Positions 25,759 through 34,431 of a stretch of 64,000 nucleotides of DNA are shown in pieces; position 1 is the first letter of the stretch; each line of letters opens with the position of its first letter. This DNA is from Neisseria sp. DTU_2020_1000833_1_SI_GRL_NUU_006. Its GTDB lineage: Bacteria; Pseudomonadota; Gammaproteobacteria; Burkholderiales; Neisseriaceae. The notes beneath the pieces are model-generated. The model made no database searches. It worked only from the letters and a program-made list of their open reading frames with translations, and was not told the origin of the DNA. The position numbers were made by a program, and so were the translations under genes. The stretch is from positions 1,922,001 to 1,986,000 of the forward strand of contig CP135593.1 in assembly GCA_032388755.1 (NCBI GenBank), read 5' to 3'.

Positions 25759-26916
25759 TTACTCCACTTGGTAACCGCGCATTTTTTTGCGGTTTTCATA
25801 ATCGACGCGCAACAATAAGGTAATGCACACCAGCATGACCACAACCGCCGAACCTCCATAAGACATCAACGGCAACGGCAGCCCCTTGGTCGGCAAAATG
25901 CCGATGTTGACGCCGATATTGAAAAAACTCTGAATACCTATCCAAACACCGATGCCGTTGGCGACATACGCGCCGAAGGTCAAATCCAAATCGCGCGCCT
26001 GCCGTCCGATGGAAAAGGCGCGGACGACCAGCCAAACATAGCACGCAACCAAAATACACATACCAAAAAAGCCGAATTCCTCGCCGATGACGGCAAAGAT
26101 AAAGTCGGTATGTGCCTCAGGCAGGTAGAAGCGTTTTTCCAAGCTCGCGCCCAAGCCCTGACCGAACCATTCGCCGCGCGCAATCGCCATCAGCGAATGC
26201 GTCAACTGGTAGCCTTTGCCCAAAGGGTCCGCCCACGGATTCAAAAACGCCGACACGCGTGCCATGCGGTAAGGCGCGAGCATAATCGCCGCCGTCATAA
26301 ATGAAGCCAGAATCATCCCCAGCATGATGAAATACTTGGCAGGGAAACCCGCCAAAAACACCATAGCCATCGTAACGCCGACAATGACGACGAACGAACC
26401 GAAGTCGGGCTGGAACATAATCAACACCAAACCCGCGGCAATCAGCCCGCCCGGAAACATAATCTTCTTCACGCTCTGCAACACTTCCGCCTTGCGCGTG
26501 AACAGGCTGGACAAATACAAAACGACGGCAAGCTTGAACAACTCCGTCGGCTGGATATTGACCGGTCCCGCGTGAATCCAGCGGGTTGCCCCGTTAATCT
26601 CCCGCCCCAAAAACAAAACCAGCAGCAGCAAAAGTCCCGAGAAGCCGAAATACCAGGGCATAAGCTTTTTCCAAGTGTTCATGCTGACAAAAGACAGGCC
26701 GATGCACACCAACACACCCACTGCGACAAACAAAGCCTGCTTGCCGACAAAAGAAAACTGCGTACCGCCCTCCGCCGCCGCGTACGCAATCGAAGCGGAA
26801 TAAATCATCACCAGGCTGAACACGGTCATCAACACCGTCATCCACAAAAGCGATGTATCGAATTTCTGACCGCTGCGGGAAATCGGGCGGTCGAGAATCT
26901 TGGAAAGACTAATCAT
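25759..26916 (-). CDS. ftsW: Septal peptidoglycan polymerase FtsW
   Basis: SEDS-family glycosyltransferase that works with FtsI at the septum; about ten membrane segments. The 385-aa product shows GREINGATRWI, INIQPTELFKLA-like VNIQPTELFKLAVVLYLS, the long periplasmic loop with YQLTHSLMAIARGEWFGQGL and the C-terminal GLPLPLMSYGGSA. The first ATG in frame is at 26916; an upstream TTG at 26940 is less likely. It is followed directly by murG. Confidence 0.95.
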   Translation of the reverse strand: MISLSKILDRPISRSGQKFDTSLLWMTVLMTVFSLVMIYSASIAYAAAEGGTQFSFVGKQALFVAVGVLVCIGLSFVSMNTWKKLMPWYFGFSGLLLLLVLFLGREINGATRWIHAGPVNIQPTELFKLAVVLYLSSLFTRKAEVLQSVKKIMFPGGLIAAGLVLIMFQPDFGSFVVIVGVTMAMVFLAGFPAKYFIMLGMILASFMTAAIMLAPYRMARVSAFLNPWADPLGKGYQLTHSLMAIARGEWFGQGLGASLEKRFYLPEAHTDFIFAVIGEEFGFFGMCILVACYVWLVVRAFSIGRQARDLDLTFGAYVANGIGVWIGIQSFFNIGVNIGILPTKGLPLPLMSYGGSAVVVMLVCITLLLRVDYENRKKMRGYQVE

Positions 26917-26943
26917 GAACAAACATCCGTTACGGAACAAACG

Positions 26944-26980
26944 TTTCAGACGACCTTTTGGATATACGGGTCGTCTGAAA
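26944..26980. repeat. Inverted DUS pair upstream of ftsW
   Basis: TTTCAGACGACC (26944-26955) and GGTCGTCTGAAA (26969-26980) face outward, 28 bases upstream of the ftsW ATG. Confidence 0.75.
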
Positions 26981-27104
26981 ATATCGAAAATCAGAAAAAC
27001 GTCATTCTAAAGGTTTCTTGGCAAAGCAACAATTCAGATTCTTTAAAGACAGTCGGATTCCAGGGTTCTTTGCGCCCTCCCCTACCCATCACACACGCAA
27101 AAAA

Positions 27105-27142
27105 AGTCGTCTGAAAACGCTTTTATGTTTTCAGACGACCTT
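27105..27142 (-). terminator. DUS hairpin after the amidase gene
   Basis: AGTCGTCTGAAAAC (27105-27118) pairs with GTTTTCAGACGACCTT (27127-27142); the minus strand continues into T-rich sequence (CGACTTTTTTTGCG). Confidence 0.7.
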
Positions 27143-27193
27143 ATCTCAATCTTTTCCTCAGGCAAACAGACCGCTTTTTATCCAATGCAAACC

Positions 27194-28690
27194 CTAAACC
27201 AACTGCGGTATTTCCGCCCACGGCTGTATCTGTTCCAACTGAGCGGCGAGGCGGAGCAGCGTGTCTTCGCGCCCGTGTGCGGCGGCGAACTGGGTGCCGA
27301 CGGGCAGACCGTTATGCCGGTAAAGCGGCACACTCATGGCGGGGTTGCCGCTCATGTTCAGCGGCGATGTATAGCCGACGTATTGCAGCGCGGCGGCGGC
27401 TTCTTTTTCTAAAAACGGGTTGTTTTTCAACAGAAAACCCAAACGCAGCGTGCCGAACAGCAGGCGCATGGCTTTTTGTGCGGAGGGCGGCGGCATCATC
27501 TCGCCGATTTTCGGCGTGGTGCGCGGGCAGACGGGCGTCATCAACACGTCGTAGCGCATGAAAAATGCTTTGGCGGCACGTTCCTGCGCCAGCATCACGT
27601 CGCGCGCCCATGCCATTTCGCCCGCGCTGATTTGCCGCCCCTGCACAATCATTGCCCACGTTGTCGGCTCAAGCAGGCGGTGCGGCAGTTTTTGTCCGGT
27701 TTCGTATTGATATTGGTAGAACAGTTTTGCCGTTTCGCCCATGACGATGATGCGGGCGGCGCGGTTTAATTGTTCGGGCGGCGCAAAATCGGGCGTAGCT
27801 TCTTCCAATTCGTGTCCCGCGTTTTGCATCAGTTTCAAACTATGGGCAAACGCGGCTTCCGTGCCTTCGTCGTTGCCGCCGCCAAACCATGCCTGTTTCC
27901 AAAAAGCGATTTTCAGACGACCTGTTTCTTGTTTCAGGCTGTCTGCAAAACCGTTTTCGGGCGGCGGCGGGCAAGCATACAGGGCGCGGGCTTGGGTTTG
28001 GGCGGCGATGTCCAGCAAAACCGCGCTGTCGCGCACGCTGCGGGTCAGCACATGGTCGCATACCAATCCTTGCCATGCTTCCGATGCGTTCGGCGCGTAA
28101 CTGCTGCGGCCGCGCGTGGGTTTCAGCCCGAACACGCCGCAGTTGTGTGCAGGTAAGCGGATGGAACCGCCGCCGTCGCTGCCGTGCGCTGCGGGGACGA
28201 CGCCCGAAGCCACTGCCGCCGCCGCGCCTCCGCTGCTGCCGCCTGCGGTGTAATCCAAATGCCACGGATTGCGCGTGATGCCGTAAATTTCGGTTTCGGT
28301 AACGGCATATGCGCCCCATTCGGGCGTGGTGGTTTTGCCGAACACGCGCAGCCCCGCATCGAGATAGGCTTGGGTTAAGTCGCTGTTTTGCTTGGCAATG
28401 TAATGCTGCATCATGCGCGAACCCGACCATGTCGGCGCGCCTTCCCAATCTGCCAGCAGGTCTTTGAGCAAAAACGGCACGCCCGCCAGCGGCGTATCGG
28501 CATTTTCAGACGACCCCTGCCACGCCGCCGCGCGTTTGCGCAAATCGTGCGCCAACAGATTGAGCTTGGGATTGACTTCGTCCAAGCGGTTTAAAGCTGC
28601 CTGTAACACTTCATCGGCGGACACTTCTTTTTTGCGGATCAGCTCTGCCAAACCGACGGCATCGTAACGAATGTATTCTTGAAAATTCAT
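27194..28690 (-). CDS. Amidase signature family enzyme
   Basis: Hydrolyses an amide bond; substrate unknown. The 498-aa product carries the full amidase-signature triad: Lys76 (PFLLKD), cis-Ser152 in TAGGSSGGAAAA and nucleophile Ser176 in GSDGGGSIRLP. It lacks the features of the GatA glutamyl-tRNA amidotransferase context (no gatB/gatC nearby) and resembles stand-alone amidases such as 6-aminohexanoate or aryl-acylamide hydrolases. The ATG at 28690 follows AAAGGAAA. It lies between murD and ftsW but is closed off by DUS hairpins. An internal DUS is read as TGRLKIAF. Confidence 0.88.
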   Translation of the reverse strand: MNFQEYIRYDAVGLAELIRKKEVSADEVLQAALNRLDEVNPKLNLLAHDLRKRAAAWQGSSENADTPLAGVPFLLKDLLADWEGAPTWSGSRMMQHYIAKQNSDLTQAYLDAGLRVFGKTTTPEWGAYAVTETEIYGITRNPWHLDYTAGGSSGGAAAAVASGVVPAAHGSDGGGSIRLPAHNCGVFGLKPTRGRSSYAPNASEAWQGLVCDHVLTRSVRDSAVLLDIAAQTQARALYACPPPPENGFADSLKQETGRLKIAFWKQAWFGGGNDEGTEAAFAHSLKLMQNAGHELEEATPDFAPPEQLNRAARIIVMGETAKLFYQYQYETGQKLPHRLLEPTTWAMIVQGRQISAGEMAWARDVMLAQERAAKAFFMRYDVLMTPVCPRTTPKIGEMMPPPSAQKAMRLLFGTLRLGFLLKNNPFLEKEAAAALQYVGYTSPLNMSGNPAMSVPLYRHNGLPVGTQFAAAHGREDTLLRLAAQLEQIQPWAEIPQLV

Positions 28691-28830
28691 GGGTTTTCCT
28701 TTCGGATTGATAAACACACGTTTTGTCAGTCAGGCATGGCTGCCCGCCGCCTCGCCGTTTGCCCGCATAGGCAATTTTTAAGAAACAGTAACACCGTATA
28801 AAGGAAAGAAACAAGTTTGCCGTTGCTGCA

Positions 28831-28873
28831 AAAAGGTCGTCTGAAACTGCCTTAACGTTTTCAGACGACCTTT
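28831..28873. terminator. DUS hairpin between murD and the amidase gene
   Basis: AAAAGGTCGTCTGAAAC pairs with GTTTTCAGACGACCTTT. A further single DUS lies at about 28922-28933, next to the murD stop. Confidence 0.6.
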
Positions 28874-28933
28874 GAGACAATGACACACAAGGTTTACGGT
28901 AAAACCAACCCTCTTTTCATGTTTCAGACGACC

Positions 28934-30271
28934 TCACAAAGCCTTAAACGCCTCGATAAACACTTCCGAACGGTGCGCATAGCCTTTAAACATATCAAAG
29001 CTCGCGCAGGCGGGGCTGAGCAGCACGATATCGCCCGCTTTAGCTTGGGCGTATGCCGTCTGAACTGCTTCTTCCAAAGTGGCGCAGTCGGTCAGGTTCA
29101 AGCCGCAGCCATCCAAATCGCGACGGATTTGCGGCGCATCGACACCGATCAGGAACACGCCTTTTGCCTTGCCGGCAAGCGCGGTACGCAGGGGCGTGAA
29201 GTCCTGCCCTTTGCCCATGCCGCCCAAAATTACGAAGAGCGGATTTTGCAAACCGGCAATCGCGGCGGCGGTCGCGCCGACGTTCGTGCCTTTGCTGTCG
29301 TCGATAAACACCACGCCGTTTTTCTCGCCGATTTTTTCCACGCGGTGCGGCAGGCCTTGGAAAGTTTTGACGTGTTCGAGCAATGCTTCGCGCGGCAAAC
29401 CGACGGCTTCGCACAAGGCGACGGCAGCCATGACGTTGGCGGCGTTGTGTAAGCCTTGCAGCGGGATGTCTTGCGTGGCAATCAAATCTTCATTGCCTTG
29501 TTTCAGACGACCCGTCTCGCGTTCCAGCCAAAAATCGGTCTCGTGTTCCAACGAAAACCATTTCACCTCGCGCCCGGCACGCTTCATGGCGCGGCAGAAC
29601 ACGTCGTCTGAATTTAAAACCTGCACACCATCACCACGGAAAATCTTGGCTTTGGTATGCGCATAGTCGAGCAAATCGTCGTAGCGGTCGAGATGGTCTT
29701 CGGAAATGTTCAGCACCGTCGCCGCAGTCGGGCGCAGGCTTTCGGTGTTTTCCAGTTGGAAGCTGGAAAGCTCCAACACCCACACGTCCGCCTTCTTGCC
29801 TTCACGCTGCAATTCCGCCTCCAAAACCGGCGTGCCGATATTGCCCGCGATGACGGTATCCAGCCCGCACTTGATGCAGAGATAGCCGACCATGCTCGTT
29901 ACCGTGGTTTTACCGTTGCTGCCGGTAATCGCAATCACCTTGTCGCCGCGGCGGTTCACAATGTCCGCCAGCAATTCGATGTCGCCCAACACGCGCCCGC
30001 CGTTTTGTTTGAACGCCTCGATATCCGGCTGACGCTCGCTGATGCCGGGACTGAGCGCCAGAATATCGAACCCGTTGTCCAACGCATCTTTCAGACGACC
30101 CGTGTAAAACACCAGCCCGTCAAACATCTTGCCGATTTGCGACACGCGCTCCGGTTTCAGCTCCGCATCATAAGCGGCAACCTCCGCGCCGTTTTTGCGC
30201 AGATAGGCAATCATGGAAATACCCGTGCCGCCAAGTCCGGCGACGAGGATTTTTTTGTTTTGGAAAGTCAT
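28934..30271 (-). CDS. murD: UDP-N-acetylmuramoyl-L-alanine--D-glutamate ligase
   Basis: Adds D-Glu to the peptidoglycan precursor. The 445-aa Mur ligase has the Rossmann start ILVAGLGGTGISM, ATP-binding GSNGKTT (117-123), NISEDHLDRY, and the C-domain with IDDSKGTNVGATAAAI and LLSPACASFDMF. Two DUS copies are read in frame (TGRLKDAL, TGRLKQGN). A third site at 29053-29064 is an exact ATGCCGTCTGAA. It is the most upstream dcw gene in the window on this strand. Confidence 0.96.
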   Translation of the reverse strand: MTFQNKKILVAGLGGTGISMIAYLRKNGAEVAAYDAELKPERVSQIGKMFDGLVFYTGRLKDALDNGFDILALSPGISERQPDIEAFKQNGGRVLGDIELLADIVNRRGDKVIAITGSNGKTTVTSMVGYLCIKCGLDTVIAGNIGTPVLEAELQREGKKADVWVLELSSFQLENTESLRPTAATVLNISEDHLDRYDDLLDYAHTKAKIFRGDGVQVLNSDDVFCRAMKRAGREVKWFSLEHETDFWLERETGRLKQGNEDLIATQDIPLQGLHNAANVMAAVALCEAVGLPREALLEHVKTFQGLPHRVEKIGEKNGVVFIDDSKGTNVGATAAAIAGLQNPLFVILGGMGKGQDFTPLRTALAGKAKGVFLIGVDAPQIRRDLDGCGLNLTDCATLEEAVQTAYAQAKAGDIVLLSPACASFDMFKGYAHRSEVFIEAFKAL

Positions 30272-30326
30272 TTTGGTTTTGTCCTAAGTTTTTTCAGACG
30301 GCCTTTAGAAAAATTCAATATCCTGC

Positions 30327-31130
30327 CTAATTCAATTTTTGGTAAACATCACAACTTTGCTTGTCTCCATTAGCACAAGCCCTCTTAAACCATTCTTTAG
30401 CAACTATTTTACTTTGACGTACACCTTGCCCTTTTAGATACATTACACCTAAATTGTATTGTGCAATGATATTTCCCTGAGCTGCCGCTTTGCGATACCA
30501 TTTAAATGCCTGTGCGTAATCTTGGTGAACACCTTGCCCATTAGCATACTTCATACCTAAATTATTTTGAGCTTCAGCATACCCTTGTTCCGCCGCCTTA
30601 CGATACCAATGCACTGCCTGTGTATCATCTTGACGAACTCCTTTACCTTTTACATACGCCACACCCAAATTATATTGGGCATCGGCCAATCCTTGTTCTG
30701 CCGCCTTGCGATACCACTGCACCGCCTGTATATAGTCCTGACGAACTCCTTGCCCATTGTAGTACATCACACCCAAATTATATTGGGCTTTTGCATGCCC
30801 CTGTTCTGCCGCCTTGCGATACCACTGCACTGCCTGTGTATAGTCCTGACGAACTCCTAGCCCATAGGAATACATTCCACCCAAATTAGATTGGGCTTTT
30901 GCATCCCCTTGTTCTGCCGCCTTGCGATACCATTTGACCGCTTCAGCATAGTCTTGACGGACACCTTGTCCGTTACGATACATCTGACCAAGATTGTATT
31001 GGGCAGCAACAACACCTTGTTCTGCCGCCCGCAAGGTTTCCTTAAAATTCGGCACATCATCAGCCCAAACTGCTTGCCCTATGCCCAAAGCCAGCAAAGC
31101 AACCATCATTTTTTTCAGTAAGGTGTTCAT
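30327..31130 (-). CDS. Secreted Sel1-repeat protein, six units
   Basis: The 267-aa precursor has a signal peptide cleaved after VWA at residue 23, then six Sel1-like repeats of exactly 36 residues with the consensus AAEQGxAxAQYNLGxMYxNG followed by GVRQDYxQAVQWYRK. The last unit is diverged and ends in RACANGDKQSCDVYQKLN. The two cysteines there may form a disulfide, as in HcpA-type Sel1 proteins. Function is unknown; Sel1 proteins often scaffold or contact other proteins in the envelope. It lies 72 bases downstream of a longer paralogue with nearly identical units and signal peptide, so the pair arose by tandem duplication. Confidence 0.9.
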   Translation of the reverse strand: MNTLLKKMMVALLALGIGQAVWADDVPNFKETLRAAEQGVVAAQYNLGQMYRNGQGVRQDYAEAVKWYRKAAEQGDAKAQSNLGGMYSYGLGVRQDYTQAVQWYRKAAEQGHAKAQYNLGVMYYNGQGVRQDYIQAVQWYRKAAEQGLADAQYNLGVAYVKGKGVRQDDTQAVHWYRKAAEQGYAEAQNNLGMKYANGQGVHQDYAQAFKWYRKAAAQGNIIAQYNLGVMYLKGQGVRQSKIVAKEWFKRACANGDKQSCDVYQKLN

Positions 31131-31202
31131 CTCAAAATCCTTTTTTTATTCAGAAGGTTTTTGGGTTTGTATATGTATTTCAGACGACCTTGGAATAAAG
31201 AT

Positions 31203-32348
31203 TCAATATCCTGCCTGATTCAATTCTCGGTAAGCATCGCAACCTAGCTGTATTCCATTATCACAAGCCTTACCAAACCACTCTTTGGCAATCTTATAGT
31301 TCTGACGAACACCTTCTCCTTTGGCATATATCACACCCAAATTATATTGAGCTTCTGCAAGCCCTTGTTCTGCTGCCTTGCGATACCACTGCACTGCCTG
31401 TGCATAGTCTTGACGGACTCCTCGTCCTTCCTCATACATCACACCCAAATTAGATTGGGCATCGGCATACCCTTGCTCTGCCGCTTTGCGATACCACTGC
31501 ACCGCCTGTGTATAGTCCTGACGAACTCCTAGCCCATTGTCGTACATCACACCCAAATTATATTGGGCTTTTGCATATCCTTGTTCTGCAGCCTTGCCAA
31601 ACCACTGCACCGCCTGTGTATAGTCCTGAGGAACTCCTTGCCCATTGTAGTACCTCACACCCAAATTATATTGGGCTTTTGCATGCCCTTGTTCTGCAGC
31701 CTTGCGATACCACTGCACTGCCTGTATATAGTCCTGACGAACTCCTAGCCCATTGTCGTACATCACACCCAAATTATATTGGGCTTTTGCATATCCTTGT
31801 TCTGCAGCCTTGCCAAACCACTGCACCGCCTGTGCATAGTCTTGACGGACTCCCTGTCCGTTGATATACGCCACACCCAAATTATATTGGGCTTTTGCAT
31901 GCCCTTGTTCTGCAGCCTTGCGATACCACTGCACTGCCTGTGCATCGTCTTGACGAACTCCTCGCCCATTGTCATACATCAAACCCAAATTAAATTGGGC
32001 TTTAGCATACCCTTGTTCTGCCGCCTTGCGATACCACTGCACTGCCTGTGCATCGTCTTGACGGACTCCTTGCCCATTGTCGTACATCGAACCCAAATTA
32101 AATTGGGCTTCTGCATCTCCTTGTTCTGCCGCCTTGCGATACCACTGCACTGCCTGTGTATAGTCCTGACGAACTCCTAGCCCATTGTCGTACCTCACAC
32201 CCAAATTAAATTGGGCATCGGCATTTCCTTGCTCCGCTGCTTGAAGCATTTCCTTAAAATCCGGCACATCATCCGCCCAAGCTGCTTGCCCTATACCCAA
32301 AGCCAGCAAAGCAACCATTATTTTTTTCAACCATGTATTTGTATTCAT
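31203..32348 (-). CDS. Secreted Sel1-repeat protein, nine units
   Basis: The 381-aa precursor has a signal peptide cleaved after AWA at residue 25, followed by nine 36-residue Sel1 repeats and a C-terminal cap with two cysteines (KACDNGIQLGCDAY). Within it two adjacent two-unit blocks are almost identical at the DNA level with a 216-base period, showing recent internal expansion. The ATG at 32348 follows AGGGAAG. A variable repeat number between strains is likely. It is the upstream member of a tandem pair. Role unknown. Confidence 0.9.
   Translation of the reverse strand: MNTNTWLKKIMVALLALGIGQAAWADDVPDFKEMLQAAEQGNADAQFNLGVRYDNGLGVRQDYTQAVQWYRKAAEQGDAEAQFNLGSMYDNGQGVRQDDAQAVQWYRKAAEQGYAKAQFNLGLMYDNGRGVRQDDAQAVQWYRKAAEQGHAKAQYNLGVAYINGQGVRQDYAQAVQWFGKAAEQGYAKAQYNLGVMYDNGLGVRQDYIQAVQWYRKAAEQGHAKAQYNLGVRYYNGQGVPQDYTQAVQWFGKAAEQGYAKAQYNLGVMYDNGLGVRQDYTQAVQWYRKAAEQGYADAQSNLGVMYEEGRGVRQDYAQAVQWYRKAAEQGLAEAQYNLGVIYAKGEGVRQNYKIAKEWFGKACDNGIQLGCDAYRELNQAGY
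31522..31953. repeat. 216-base higher-order tandem duplication within the Sel1 gene
   Basis: A block beginning CGAACTCCTAGCCCATTGTC at 31522 recurs at 31738, exactly 216 bases (two 36-codon units) later. Long stretches on either side are identical, including the less common TTGCCAAACCACTGCACCGC variant. Confidence 0.8.
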
Positions 32349-32387
32349 TTCAAACTTCCCTGCTGTATGTTTAATAAAGGATCACGA

Positions 32388-32422
32388 CATTTTCAGACGA
32401 CGGTCGAGGTCGTCTGAAAATG
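32388..32422. repeat. Inverted DUS pair upstream of the Sel1 gene
   Basis: TTTTCAGACGACGGTC and GAGGTCGTCTGAAAA face each other near 32391-32420, about 40-70 bases before the ATG at 32348. Confidence 0.6.
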
Positions 32423-32603
32423 TCGTAATTCTATCCTGACTGCATTTAAAACACTATTTTGCCACTTTGCCTGACTATTACCGGCAGAAATATCGTTATT
32501 GGGATTCTCCGCCATTGATTGAGTGCAACGGCTGCCACTTTACAACAGCAGCCCTTTTATCAAACAGGAAAAACGGGAAGGGATTCGCTTTTTTCAGACG
32601 ACC

Positions 32604-33092
32604 TCAAGCCGGGAAGGTTGGGAAATAACCGTCCACGCCGTATTGCTTCAAGACGTTTTTCAGCTCGGGAATTCGGATTGTGGGATCGACTGCCATCGGC
32701 GGCATGGGCGGTTCTACGCCTTCTTCGTTTTGGTTGCGCATCCAGTCCGCCATCGCAAAAATTCGGATAAGGACGGGCTCGGCGAGGTCTTTGCTGATTT
32801 CCAGTTCGTTCATGGCTTGGGCGAAGCAGGCGATCCATTCGTCGCGCACCTGCATATTCACGGCAAAGGGCATATGGCGCGCCCGCAGCATGGGATGGCC
32901 GTATTTCTGCTCGAACAAGGGCGGGCCGCCGAGCCAGCCGCTGAAAAATTCGTAGAGTTTTTCGCGGATCAGCGTCATGTCTTCGCCGTGCATCTGGCGC
33001 AAGGCGCGGTATTGCGGCTCGAGTTCCATCAAGTCGTAAAAGCGGTCGGTCAGGTTGCGTACGCCTGCCGCGCCGCCGAATGCGTGATACAT
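32604..33092 (-). CDS. Group II truncated haemoglobin
   Basis: Small haem protein of the 2/2 globin type, probably handling oxygen, nitric oxide or peroxide in the cytoplasm. The haem pocket is visible: Tyr19 (B10, RFYDLM), proximal His73 (F8, LRARHMPFAVN) and Trp86 (G8, RDEWIACF). The usual domain is about 130 residues; this protein is 162 and has an extra C-terminal segment VDPTIRIPELKNVLKQYG with many prolines before it (PPMPPM). No partner gene is adjacent. A DUS follows the stop. Confidence 0.9.
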   Translation of the reverse strand: MYHAFGGAAGVRNLTDRFYDLMELEPQYRALRQMHGEDMTLIREKLYEFFSGWLGGPPLFEQKYGHPMLRARHMPFAVNMQVRDEWIACFAQAMNELEISKDLAEPVLIRIFAMADWMRNQNEEGVEPPMPPMAVDPTIRIPELKNVLKQYGVDGYFPTFPA

Positions 33093-33304
33093 ATTTTTCT
33101 TTCTTTAAAGGTCGTCTGAAACAGGGATTTTAATAGACTGAACCGCCTGCGTCATGCACGAGGTCGTCTGAAAACGCGGCCGGGGCAAAATCAAACCGGC
33201 AAACGGGTTTTCAGACGACCCCAAGGGCGTTATGATTCAATTATTAACAAAGATTCATAATCCGCCCGTCTGCAAAGCGGCAAACCATAGAGGAAACCCG
33301 ACCC

Positions 33305-33649
33305 ATGCACACCATCCGCGCCTTGCTCGTCCTGCTCGGCTGTCTCGCGCTCGGCGAAGCCGCCGCCTACCTTACGGGCATCAAATTGCCCGGCAGTATC
33401 ATCGGCATGGGCATTTTGTTTGCCATGCTTCAGGCGGGGTGGGTGAAAGCCGAGTGGTTGCAGCAGCTTACCGACGCGCTGATGTCAAACCTGACGCTCT
33501 TCCTTGTGCCACCTTGCGTCGCCGTCATCAGCTATTTGGATTTGATTGCCGACAGTTGGCTGTCGATACTCGTCTCCGCCGCCGCCAGCACCGTGTGCGT
33601 CCTGTTGGTAACGGGCAAGGTACACCAATGGATACGGGAGAAAATCTGA
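33305..33649 (+). CDS. lrgA: CidA/LrgA family holin-like membrane protein
   Basis: Small membrane protein thought to act with LrgB in murein hydrolase control or in export of small metabolites. The 114-aa product has four predicted membrane segments and the family motif KLPGSIIGMGILF, plus FLVPPCVAVISYLD. The ATG at 33305 follows GAGGAAACC. The stop overlaps the lrgB start by one base (TGATG). Gene naming as lrgA or cidA cannot be decided from sequence alone. Confidence 0.88.
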   Translation: MHTIRALLVLLGCLALGEAAAYLTGIKLPGSIIGMGILFAMLQAGWVKAEWLQQLTDALMSNLTLFLVPPCVAVISYLDLIADSWLSILVSAAASTVCVLLVTGKVHQWIREKI

Positions 33650-34350
33650 TGGACGGCATCCTTTCCCTGTGGCAGCAGCCCAGCGTCCTGCTTTTCCTGA
33701 CACTGGCGGTGTACGCGTTGGCACTCATCCTCCGCGCGCGGACGGGCTACCTGCTGCTCAACCCCGTCTTAATCAGCACCGTTACCCTGATTGCCTACCT
33801 CAAAATCCTCGACATCGACTACGCCGTGTACCACGATGCCGCGCAGTTTATCGACTTCTGGCTCAAGCCCGCCGTCGTCGCGCTCGCCGTCCCGCTCTAT
33901 CAAAACCGTCAAAAAATCTTCAGCCAGTGGCTGCCCGTCATCGTCTCGCAGCTTGCCGGCAGCGTTACCGGCATCATCACAGGCATGTATTTCGCCAAAT
34001 GGCTGGGCGCGGAACGCGAAGTCGTCCTCTCGCTCGCCGCCAAATCCGTGACCACCCCCATCGCCATCGAAATCACCCGCACCATAGGCGGCATCCCCGC
34101 CATCACCGCCGCCACCGTCATCGTCGCCGGACTGGTCGGGCAGATAGCCGGTTATACCGTACTTAAAAACACCGTCGTCATGCCCTCGTCGGTCGGCATG
34201 TCGCTCGGCACCGCCTCACACGCCATGGGCATCGCCGCCTCGCTCGAGCGCAGCCGGCGCATGGCGGCATACGCAGGGCTGGGACTGACCCTCAACGGCG
34301 TACTGACCGCCGCCATCGCCCCGATTATCATCCCCGTATTAGGATTCTGA
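33649..34350 (+). CDS. lrgB: LrgB/CidB family membrane protein
   Basis: Partner of the preceding LrgA-like protein. The 233-aa product has several membrane segments and the family hallmarks LKPAVVALAVPLYQN, LAAKSVTTPIAIEI and GTASHAMGIAASLER. The ATG at 33649 is coupled to the lrgA stop (TGATG) and preceded by GGGAG inside lrgA. The frame is open for 139 codons before it, but that stretch overlaps lrgA and shows no family similarity. An inverted DUS pair follows. Confidence 0.9.
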   Translation: MDGILSLWQQPSVLLFLTLAVYALALILRARTGYLLLNPVLISTVTLIAYLKILDIDYAVYHDAAQFIDFWLKPAVVALAVPLYQNRQKIFSQWLPVIVSQLAGSVTGIITGMYFAKWLGAEREVVLSLAAKSVTTPIAIEITRTIGGIPAITAATVIVAGLVGQIAGYTVLKNTVVMPSSVGMSLGTASHAMGIAASLERSRRMAAYAGLGLTLNGVLTAAIAPIIIPVLGF

Positions 34351-34354
34351 ACAC

Positions 34355-34394
34355 TTTTCAGACGACCCCGATGAACCAAAAGGTCGTCTGAAAA
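34355..34394 (+). terminator. Inverted DUS pair between lrgB and argJ
   Basis: TTTTCAGACGACC (34355-34367) pairs with GGTCGTCTGAAAA (34382-34394) right after the lrgB stop. Confidence 0.55.
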
Positions 34395-34431
34395 CCAAAT
34401 CAACAACAACCCCAAACAAAGGAGCAACAAA

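Noticed and set aside
30400..32250. Regular 108-base repeats as a possible CRISPR array
   Set aside because: The repeats are codon-periodic Sel1 units inside two open reading frames, without unique spacers or cas genes.
33232..33648. N-terminal extension of lrgB
   Set aside because: It overlaps lrgA in another frame and shows Arg/Ala-rich shadow composition.
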